Below are positions 1 through 4,657 of a stretch of 5,439 nucleotides of DNA, piece after piece. Within the stretch, counting starts at the first letter, position 1. Every line of letters begins with the position of its first letter. The notes beneath the pieces were generated by a model that searched no databases, had not been told where the DNA came from, and saw nothing but the letters and a program-made list of their open reading frames with translations. Origin of the DNA: Desulfobacteraceae bacterium (GTDB taxonomy: Bacteria; Desulfobacterota; Desulfobacteria; Desulfobacterales; Desulfatirhabdiaceae); contig DAIEFO010000102.1 of NCBI GenBank assembly GCA_027325475.1, positions 2,232 to 7,670 of the forward strand, in the 5' to 3' direction. Position numbers and translations under genes: made by a program.

Positions 1-322
1 CGATAACAGCTCTGGCAGGGCGGTGATCTGAAAAAAACTGCTGGTAAATCGAATTAACGATGGAAAAATTGGCAATATCTGTCAGATATACGTCCACGGA
101 AACCACATGATGGACGTCTGAACCGGATGCCAGAAGAATCTGTCGAAGATTCTCCAGCGCCTGGGATGTCTGGGCGGTTATGTCATTTCCAGCCAGATCA
201 CTGCTTTCCGGAATCAATCCGAGTTGGCCGCTGACAAATACAAAGGGTTTTGAAATGACGGCCTGGGAATATGGGCCGATGGCAGCCGGAGCACGATCTG
301 TCTGAATCGATATGATGGGCAT
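1..322 (-). CDS. ridA: RidA/YjgF/YER057c/UK114-family enamine/imine deaminase, 3' end outside window
   Basis: Partial gene: 107 codons are visible and the C-terminal roughly 20 residues lie beyond the left edge (family length is about 125-130). RidA proteins are small cytosolic trimers that hydrolyse reactive enamine/imine intermediates, such as 2-aminoacrylate from PLP enzymes, to keto acids and ammonia. Seen in the sequence: the N-terminal APAAIGPYSQAV block (residues 11-22, with the conserved Tyr18), VSGQLGL (30-36), the AQTSQALENL helix (50-59), VDVYLTDIANF (76-86), Asn90, and PARA (102-105), whose Arg104 matches the substrate-carboxylate-binding Arg105 of RidA. The conserved Glu near residue 120 is outside the window. 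The start at 322 is fixed by a strong Shine-Dalgarno GAGGAGGT at 329-336, six bases upstream. The gene is divergent from the small membrane protein gene at 623. The family call is firm. Assignment to the RidA subgroup, rather than Rid1-7, rests on the retained Arg. Confidence 0.93.
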   Translation of the reverse strand, partial: MPIISIQTDRAPAAIGPYSQAVISKPFVFVSGQLGLIPESSDLAGNDITAQTSQALENLRQILLASGSDVHHVVSVDVYLTDIANFSIVNSIYQQFFSDHRPARAVI

Positions 323-622
323 GGGTGCACCTCCTCATCGTTGATGTAATGGCGAAAACACGTCTTCCTTCTTACACTTTTTAGTGAATCAATCAAGAAA
401 AATGATGACGAATTATTTTTTATTGGTCGATCTCATAAAAGTCAACCGTTGGATGACAAAAACGCAAGTTTCAGGATCAACGTACAAAAATTCTTTTGAA
501 ATATATCATTTTATGTCGTAACGTTTATTTCGTCACAGGGTCATCAAAATACACTGGATAGGAAGTAATGCGGTGTAATGCAGGCGTAAGACCATCAGAG
601 AGGCCATCAAAGGAGGTTCATC
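323..622. promoter_or_regulatory. 300-bp divergent intergenic region between ridA and the DUF2892 gene
   Basis: No convincing gene is present. Positions 361-530 are AT-rich, as expected where two outward promoters sit. Besides the ridA promoter candidate, a weak plus-strand pair for the 623 gene is TTGAAA (496-501), a 17-base spacer, and TAACGT (519-524, poor match); TATCAT at 504-509 is another possible -10 but lacks a good -35. GTAATGC occurs twice in direct orientation at 565-571 and 575-581, exactly 10 bp apart, upstream of the 623 gene. CCATCA recurs at 592-597 and 604-609. No strong hairpin or riboswitch-like fold was found by eye. Confidence 0.4.
417..445 (-). promoter_or_regulatory. 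Candidate sigma70 promoter for ridA
   Basis: On the minus strand TTGACT (440-445, 5 of 6 consensus) is followed after 17 bases by TAAAAA (417-422, 4 of 6), in an AT-rich stretch about 90 bases upstream of the ridA start. A second, weaker pair (TTGATT at 391-396 or 387-392 with TAAGAA-like sequence about 16 bases on) lies closer to the gene. This is found by pattern only. Confidence 0.4.
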
Positions 623-826
623 ATGACAATCGACAAGATCGTGCTGGCGTTTGCCGGAAGCGTTATTTTAATCAGTCTGCTGCTGTCGTGGGCTTATAGC
701 CATTATTGGCTGTGGCTGACGGCCATTGTAGGCGCCAACCTGCTTCAGGCGTCTTTTACGGGATTTTGTCCTCTGGCAAAGGTGCTGAAGCTTTTAGGGA
801 TTAAAGAAGGCGCGGCGTTTAAATAA
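623..826 (+). CDS. Small DUF2892 (YgaP-like transmembrane domain) inner-membrane protein
   Basis: A 67-residue protein with two predicted membrane helices, roughly residues 5-25 and 28-46, followed by the family signature NLLQASFTGFCPL (39-51) with conserved Cys49, then a short positively charged amphipathic tail. This matches DUF2892, the membrane-anchoring module that in E. coli YgaP is fused to a rhodanese domain. Here it stands alone, with no rhodanese in the window. The start is supported by a near-perfect Shine-Dalgarno AAAGGAGGT at 609-617, five bases before the ATG. The gene is a single-gene unit: divergent from ridA and convergent with ddl. In stand-alone form the function is not established; a role in sulfur or persulfide handling would be an inference from YgaP only. 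The family call is firm and the function unknown. Confidence 0.9.
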   Translation: MTIDKIVLAFAGSVILISLLLSWAYSHYWLWLTAIVGANLLQASFTGFCPLAKVLKLLGIKEGAAFK

Positions 827-842
827 CAGAGGGAAGAACGTG

Positions 843-871
843 GTTCATGGCTGTTGATAACGGTGATGAAC
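843..871. terminator. Inverted repeat between convergent genes, candidate bidirectional terminator
   Basis: GTTCAT (843-848) pairs with ATGAAC (866-871). After a G-G mismatch the stem continues with G-T, C-G, T-G, G-C, T-A and T-A around a GAT loop. It lies in the 51-bp gap between the ends of the DUF2892 gene (826) and ddl (878), where a terminator is expected for both. The flanking T tracts are weak (GTTT on the plus strand, broken T-rich sequence on the minus strand), so intrinsic termination is uncertain. Confidence 0.4.
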
Positions 872-877
872 TGCGTT

Positions 878-1834
878 TCAACCCTTTTCGGCCCTTGCGG
901 CATTGCGGTTCAAGCTTAGTTCAATCAGTCTGTCCAGCAGTTGAGGAAAGGATATCCCGGCGGTTTTGGCGGCGAGAGGCAACAGGCTGGTTTCTGTCAT
1001 GCCAGGGATGGTATTGGTTTCAAGGACGTATATGTCTCTGCCTCTCAATATCATGTCTGTACGGCTGTATCCATTGCAGAAAAGCGCCCGGTGCGCCATC
1101 AGTGCGCGGACCTGCGCTTTTTGTGTCAGTGTGTCATCAATGCGGGCAGGACAAATTTCCCGGCTGGCGCCAGGAAGATACTTGGCGTGATAGTCAAAAA
1201 ATTCGTACTGGCTGTCCGGAATAATTTCTATGACCGGCAGGGGTTCCAGTTCCTGGTTGCCGATAACGCCGACGGTCAATTCTGTACCCTGAACGAATGC
1301 CTCAATCAGCACCGTATCATCATGCTGAAAGGCGTTGCTGAAAGCAGATGCAATGGCTTCAGGCGTTTTTACGATCGACATTCCGATGCTGGATCCCCCT
1401 TTGACCGGTTTGACGACCAGTGGCAGCCCCATGCGTTCTATAATCGTCCGCGTATTCCATTGATCCTGACGGTGAAGCGTCATGTAGGCGGGAGTCGGAA
1501 TTCCTGCTTTTTCATAAAGCTGTTTGGATGCCAGTTTATCCATGGCAACAGCACTTCCCAAAACGCCAGAGCCCTGATAGGGAATGCCCAGAAGATCCAG
1601 AAGCCCCTGAACCGTTCCATCTTCTCCGAATGGCCCGTGCAAAACGATAAGGGCGACATCCAGGGTGGGGGCGTCCGCGACAAGCCGGAGAAGATCCGTC
1701 TTGGGATCGTAGCGGCAAACAGTGTATTTCGCTTTGTCTAAAGCCTCAAAAACCTGATCTCCGCTTTTCAGGGATACATCACGTTCGGAAGAAATGCCGC
1801 CGGAAAGCAGAGCGACGGTGAGCTTTTTTGTCAT
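878..1834 (-). CDS. ddl: D-alanine--D-alanine ligase
   Basis: A 318-residue ATP-grasp ligase that joins two D-alanines, with ATP hydrolysis to ADP and phosphate, in the cytoplasm for the peptidoglycan stem peptide. Seen: the N-terminal LSGGISSERDVSL loop (10-22) with Glu17, which binds the first D-Ala; LHGPFGEDGTVQGLL (65-79); KPVKGGSSIGMS (142-153), the ATP-grasp lysine and serine loop; omega-loop DYHAKYL (214-220), where Lys218-Tyr219 correspond to Lys215-Tyr216 of E. coli DdlB; Arg258 and Asp260; and metal-binding LETNTIPGMT (271-280) with Glu272 and Asn274. The omega-loop Tyr indicates D-Ala-D-Ala rather than D-Ala-D-Lac specificity. It is full length and slightly longer than DdlB (306). 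The start at 1834 has GAGG at 1842-1845, which overlaps the upstream stop codon, so translation is probably coupled to the SHOCT gene. It is the last gene of a three-gene operon and is not in a mur/division cluster here. Confidence 0.97.
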   Translation of the reverse strand: MTKKLTVALLSGGISSERDVSLKSGDQVFEALDKAKYTVCRYDPKTDLLRLVADAPTLDVALIVLHGPFGEDGTVQGLLDLLGIPYQGSGVLGSAVAMDKLASKQLYEKAGIPTPAYMTLHRQDQWNTRTIIERMGLPLVVKPVKGGSSIGMSIVKTPEAIASAFSNAFQHDDTVLIEAFVQGTELTVGVIGNQELEPLPVIEIIPDSQYEFFDYHAKYLPGASREICPARIDDTLTQKAQVRALMAHRALFCNGYSRTDMILRGRDIYVLETNTIPGMTETSLLPLAAKTAGISFPQLLDRLIELSLNRNAARAEKG

Positions 1835-1843
1835 CTGAAAACC

Positions 1844-2335
1844 TCATGACGTCAGTAGTTGGCGTTTGACGCTGTTGAATTCTTCCAGAGTAATTAAATT
1901 GTTTTCCAGCAGACGTACCAGTTCGGAAAGTTCGCGGATTCTGGCAGATGCCGGATCTTCGAGTTGAGGACGTGTATCGCAGGATGTATCCGGAAGAAAC
2001 GCTGAGGGACTGCTGTCTTTGTTGATTTTGAAAGACGCAACACCTCCCAGAATACTGATTTCCACAGATCGGCCGTGAAAAAGCGGGGATTGCAGCATTT
2101 CCTGGAGTGTTTTGCCTTCCTCCTTCATCCTCGTATAGAATCGATATGCCGATGCAGCAATAGCAGCAGCACCTCCCAGAAATATCCAGATCATGTACTG
2201 AATAATTCCGCGGAAAAAAATAACCAGCAGGCCTAGTCCGGCAATCAGAAGAACATGAAGCAGCAATACCGAATAGGCCATGAGTACGCTTTTAAAAACA
2301 CCATCACTCTGTTTGATTTTATGTGTCATGATCAT
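1844..2335 (-). CDS. Two-helix membrane protein with C-terminal SHOCT domain, function unknown
   Basis: A 163-residue protein. After a short polar N-terminus there are two hydrophobic segments, about residues 18-41 and 45-64, then a basic/acidic segment, a middle region of unclear fold (about 85-125), and a C-terminal SHOCT (short C-terminal) domain at about 133-161. The SHOCT pattern IRELSELVRLLENNLITLEEF is visible, with the typical leucine spacing, the turn before IT, an EEF, and a closing KRQLL. SHOCT is an oligomerisation-type helical hairpin found at the ends of many unrelated membrane proteins; it gives no enzymatic function. The start may be codon 1 (2335) or Met3 (2329); neither has a clear Shine-Dalgarno. 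The gene lies 17 bases after the DUF1992 gene and 9 bases before ddl, all on one strand, so co-transcription is very likely. The real role is unknown. Confidence 0.85.
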   Translation of the reverse strand: MIMTHKIKQSDGVFKSVLMAYSVLLLHVLLIAGLGLLVIFFRGIIQYMIWIFLGGAAAIAASAYRFYTRMKEEGKTLQEMLQSPLFHGRSVEISILGGVASFKINKDSSPSAFLPDTSCDTRPQLEDPASARIRELSELVRLLENNLITLEEFNSVKRQLLTS

Positions 2336-2352
2336 CAGATGTACGCTTATAC

Positions 2353-2733
2353 TTAGGGTTTGGAGTCCATGCGACGGGTGAGTATCGCAGCGTAATGCTG
2401 AGGCATTTCCATGGTAACCGGAGATTTTCGAAGGCAGTTGAGTTTCAGAATCAAGTAATTCAACCGACTTAACAGACGATATTTCCGGGACGTATCCTCC
2501 ATATCTGTCAGCAGGTCCTGTGTTTGAAAAATTTCTTTTTTCAACTCGATTTCTGGAGGAATATAACCGGCATTTTTCAGGATTTTGTAGGAAAGCCTCA
2601 GATCTTCCGGAATATGCCGGTCATCTTCCAGCTCCAGTGGCAGTCCGGAACCCGGAAGATTGTCAAATTCACCACGACGTTGCGCCTGAAGGATACGCTC
2701 TTCTACAATTTTTTCAAAACCTGTTAGTATCAT
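2353..2733 (-). CDS. DUF1992 / YhdN (DnaJ homologue subfamily C member 28 conserved domain) protein
   Basis: A 126-residue soluble protein matching the DUF1992 family, close in length to E. coli YhdN (about 120). The diagnostic pattern is visible: an N-terminal helix ending in ILQAQRRGEFDNLPGSGLPL (14-33), then DDRHIPEDLR (37-46), YKILKNAGYIPPEIELKKEI (49-68), and a helical region of probable coiled-coil character (about 68-105) with the RLNYLILKLN segment. In eukaryotes the domain occurs in DNAJC28 next to a J domain; here there is no J domain and no HPD motif. The biochemical role of the bacterial family is not established. It is the first gene of the operon that ends in ddl, about 33 bases downstream of the expected transcription start of the perfect promoter at 2773-2801. 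No strong Shine-Dalgarno precedes the ATG at 2733, so the start is set by homology to the family N-terminus. Confidence 0.92.
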   Translation of the reverse strand: MILTGFEKIVEERILQAQRRGEFDNLPGSGLPLELEDDRHIPEDLRLSYKILKNAGYIPPEIELKKEIFQTQDLLTDMEDTSRKYRLLSRLNYLILKLNCLRKSPVTMEMPQHYAAILTRRMDSKP

Positions 2734-2772
2734 GGGTTCAAACTGGATACAATTTCATTATATGAGGGTGGG

Positions 2773-2801
2773 ATTATACGCAGATACAGATGGGCTGTCA
2801 A
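2773..2801 (-). promoter_or_regulatory. Perfect-consensus sigma70 promoter for the DUF1992-SHOCT-ddl operon
   Basis: On the minus strand TTGACA (2796-2801) is separated by exactly 17 bases from TATAAT (2773-2778). Both hexamers match the housekeeping consensus at 6 of 6, with optimal spacing. The predicted transcription start is near 2766, giving a leader of about 33 nucleotides before the ATG at 2733. It lies in the 88-bp gap after fdhE, so the operon can be transcribed independently of the formate dehydrogenase genes. No terminator separates it from fdhE, so read-through from the fdh operon is also possible. Confidence 0.85.
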
Positions 2802-2821
2802 TGTAATCGTTTTTGAAAGAA

Positions 2822-3787
2822 TCACGAAGAAATGTCTTGCGGAGGTTCGGTACCGTCTTCAATGCGGTTCCAGGGAAGATAAGACAGGGGTTTAAAGCTC
2901 TGCTGCCGGGCGAGAATGTCCAGATGTACCATGCATACGGCGGCCGTATCAAGGTGGGGCATGGCGCTGCGTTCCCGCAGATCCGCACAAGGCAGATAAA
3001 AACCACATTTGCGGCAGATATCCACACGTTCTCCCGGATAGTCCGGAACGTTCAGGAAAAACCGCAGTTCTGCATCCGTATTGTCACAGGCCGGACAGAT
3101 ATGACGGTTGATGCGCCAGTTATGGCCACACAGAGCGCAGTGCAGGAATTTTTTACCACCAGAGTCCTTCAGGAACTCTCCGGCATCTCCGGAAGGTTTG
3201 GCCAGATAACTGACCGATGGCAGGCTGCCACAGATCGGGCAGTTTCCTTTCGACCAGCGCGCATCTTCCATACCTGCCCATATGCGGGGGGCAAACGCTT
3301 CCAGCACTGTTGAAAGCACCGTGTTCATGACAAAGGCAAGGGTGCCAGCGGAAACACCGATGGACCGGGCTAAAGATTCATAGTGCGTGAAACTGCCGTT
3401 CAGATATTCCTCAGACAGATCTGACAGCGGCAGGTTGCCGCTGCGGTGAGCGGCTGTGACGGCTTCGATATCGCCGCCGATGGCGGGAAATGCTTCCCGT
3501 ATGGCGGGCAGCATCCATTCACATGCCGCTTCAAGCGGTTTGCGCCAGGGTTCCAGTGACAGCGTCATCAGAATGGGAATGCCGGATAAAAGGCGCTCAT
3601 GGGCGTTTTCCATATCTTCTGGCCGGATATCGGTATCTAACTGGTTGATACAACTGGCCTTCTGGAGAAACAGATGTACAAAAGGCCGGATGAGGGAAGC
3701 CATGACAGGCCTTACAGACAGGGCGTCTTCGGCCGTCATGCGAATGGCTTGATGAACTGAATTTTCTGTGACAGCAACAGGTTGCAT
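2822..3787 (-). CDS. fdhE: Formate dehydrogenase accessory protein FdhE
   Basis: A 321-residue protein (E. coli FdhE is 309) of the FdhE family, a cytoplasmic, iron-binding maturation factor needed for active respiratory or periplasmic formate dehydrogenases. It interacts with the catalytic subunit before export. Seen: a helical N-terminal region (about 1-170) with no conserved cysteine pairs, then a C-terminal zinc-ribbon/rubredoxin-like region with four CxxC pairs: C183-C186 (CPICGSLPS), C217-C220 (CALCGHNW), C231-C234 (CPACDN) and C258-C261 (CRKCGFYLP). CPICGS and CxLCGxxW followed by CxxCxxYL is the family signature. The start at 3787 is the first in-frame ATG and keeps the usual length, but it has only a weak GGA (about seven bases upstream) as a ribosome site. 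It follows fdhB after 80 bases that contain a strong hairpin. The family call is firm. Confidence 0.95.
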   Translation of the reverse strand: MQPVAVTENSVHQAIRMTAEDALSVRPVMASLIRPFVHLFLQKASCINQLDTDIRPEDMENAHERLLSGIPILMTLSLEPWRKPLEAACEWMLPAIREAFPAIGGDIEAVTAAHRSGNLPLSDLSEEYLNGSFTHYESLARSIGVSAGTLAFVMNTVLSTVLEAFAPRIWAGMEDARWSKGNCPICGSLPSVSYLAKPSGDAGEFLKDSGGKKFLHCALCGHNWRINRHICPACDNTDAELRFFLNVPDYPGERVDICRKCGFYLPCADLRERSAMPHLDTAAVCMVHLDILARQQSFKPLSYLPWNRIEDGTEPPQDISS

Positions 3788-3810
3788 AATATATCCATTG
3801 GGTGGCGGGC

Positions 3811-3851
3811 CGACCTCCCGGCCAGAGATGCTCTGGCCAGGAGGCCGGTCG
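3811..3851 (-). other. GC-rich hairpin between fdhB and fdhE
   Basis: A long interrupted inverted repeat: GGCCAGAG (3820-3827) pairs with CTCTGGCC (3831-3838) around an ATG loop. After one C-A mismatch, CCTCC (3814-3818) pairs with GGAGG (3840-3844), giving 13 paired bases over 14 positions; CGACC/GGTCG (3811-3815 with 3847-3851) is an alternative outer pairing. There is no T-run on the minus-strand side, so it is a poor intrinsic terminator. By position it could act as an mRNA stability or processing element that sets fdhE expression below fdhAB. Function is inferred only from structure and place. Confidence 0.7.
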
Positions 3852-3867
3852 TATCAGGTTCTTACCA

Positions 3868-4608
3868 TCAGCCCCTTAATACCGATGAGGCGGATTTGCG
3901 AACCGGCCTGAAGAGCTGGGCAAAGAACATCTTCCGATCCATCCCGGAATCGTTCTGAGCCACGCTGAACTTATAGTATTTTTGCGGATCGTCCGTCAGC
4001 AGATAGACCACGCTGACACTGTCAGCATCCGCCAGCATGGCCTTGGGGAACGTCTTTTTGACTTCCGCAAGGCGGGCGTTGGCCATATCCAGTATTTCCT
4101 TCCGTTCACCAAAATTCATGGCGCCGGTGGGGCAGGTTTTTACACAGACCGGTACCAGACCATGGCTGACGCGATCAAAGCACATGTCACATTTGGAGAT
4201 GCGGCCGGTTTTGGGATTCCGCCGGGGAATGTTATACGGACAGGCGGACAGAATCTCTTCAAAGTTTTTTCCGCTGATCTTGCTGGTTTTTTCAGTATAG
4301 ACCACCGCACCGGTTTGAGGATCATGAATCATGGCGCCATCTACCAGAGAACCTCCGACGGAAATACAGGGCGGATCCTGACAGTGGCGGCATTGATCCG
4401 GGAAAAAGACCCAGCGGACGGCGTCCCCATCCAGATATTCACTGAACCGGAGCACCTTGTAGTTGTTGGGGTTGAGATCCGGCGGATTCTGATGAGAGCC
4501 CTGCTGTCTGGTCTGGTTTGCAGGCAGCTCGTGCCATTCCTTGCAGGCGATCTGACACCCCCTGCAGGCAATGCAGCGTGACGTATCGATAAAAAAAGAT
4601 TTCGGCAT
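3868..4608 (-). CDS. fdhB: Formate dehydrogenase beta (iron-sulfur, electron-transfer) subunit, soluble D. gigas type
   Basis: A 246-residue ferredoxin-like subunit that passes electrons from the FdhA active site to an acceptor such as a periplasmic c-type cytochrome. Numbering from the ATG at 4608, the cysteines are C12-C15-C18-C22 (CxxCxxCxxxC, in SRCIACRGCQIACKEW), C73-C76-C81 (CRHCQDPPC), C123 (ACPYNIPRR), C140-C143 (KCDMC) and C155-C159 (CVKTCPTGAMNFG). That is exactly twelve, enough for three [4Fe-4S] clusters. The fourth cysteine that normally follows PPC is absent, as in the Desulfovibrio gigas FdhB family, unlike the four-cluster FdnH/FdoH. There is no C-terminal membrane helix, so the complex is probably soluble, exported with a Tat signal on FdhA that would lie outside the window. 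The ATG at 4608 is chosen over the in-frame GTG at 4617, because the Shine-Dalgarno AAGGAG (4617-4622) overlaps that GTG and sits eight bases before the ATG. It follows fdhA after 49 bases. Confidence 0.95.
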   Translation of the reverse strand: MPKSFFIDTSRCIACRGCQIACKEWHELPANQTRQQGSHQNPPDLNPNNYKVLRFSEYLDGDAVRWVFFPDQCRHCQDPPCISVGGSLVDGAMIHDPQTGAVVYTEKTSKISGKNFEEILSACPYNIPRRNPKTGRISKCDMCFDRVSHGLVPVCVKTCPTGAMNFGERKEILDMANARLAEVKKTFPKAMLADADSVSVVYLLTDDPQKYYKFSVAQNDSGMDRKMFFAQLFRPVRKSASSVLRG

Positions 4609-4616
4609 GGCATTCA

Positions 4617-4622
4617 CTCCTT
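4617..4622 (-). promoter_or_regulatory. Shine-Dalgarno that decides the fdhB start
   Basis: AAGGAG on the minus strand, eight bases upstream of the ATG at 4608. Its last G is also the first base of an in-frame GTG (4615-4617), which therefore cannot be the initiation codon for this site. A third, out-of-frame ATG at 4613 is only three bases away and also too close. Confidence 0.8.
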
Positions 4623-4629
4623 ATAATTG

Positions 4630-4645
4630 GCGGGCAGTACCCCGC
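4630..4645 (-). other. Short hairpin in the fdhA-fdhB gap
   Basis: GCGGG (4630-4634) and CCCGC (4641-4645) form a five-base-pair GC stem with a six-base loop, ending seven bases upstream of the fdhB Shine-Dalgarno on the minus strand. It could modestly affect translation or transcript processing, but a five-base stem can arise by chance. Confidence 0.3.
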
Positions 4646-4657
4646 ATGTTTTTAGCT

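Noticed and set aside
214..396. A 60-codon minus-strand frame overlapping ridA
   Set aside because: It overlaps the conserved N-terminal half of ridA in another frame and lacks a ribosome site; ridA has a clear one.
941..1741. A 266-codon plus-strand open frame antisense to ddl
   Set aside because: It overlaps a fully recognised ddl on the other strand, its product resembles no family, and its composition is that expected of an antisense shadow.
2813..3313. A 166-codon plus-strand open frame opposite fdhE
   Set aside because: It mirrors the conserved zinc-ribbon part of fdhE and has no recognisable motif.
3811..3851. The fdhB-fdhE hairpin as a rho-independent terminator
   Set aside because: No T-run follows the stem on the transcribed (minus) strand, and fdhE lies just downstream in the same orientation.
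3982..4581. A 199-codon plus-strand open frame antisense to fdhB
   Set aside because: It lies wholly opposite the conserved cysteine-rich fdhB; no recognisable domain or ribosome site supports it.
4615..4617. GTG start for fdhB three codons upstream of the ATG
   Set aside because: This GTG shares its first base with the AAGGAG ribosome site, leaving no spacing; the ATG at 4606-4608 is well placed and matches the family N-terminus.
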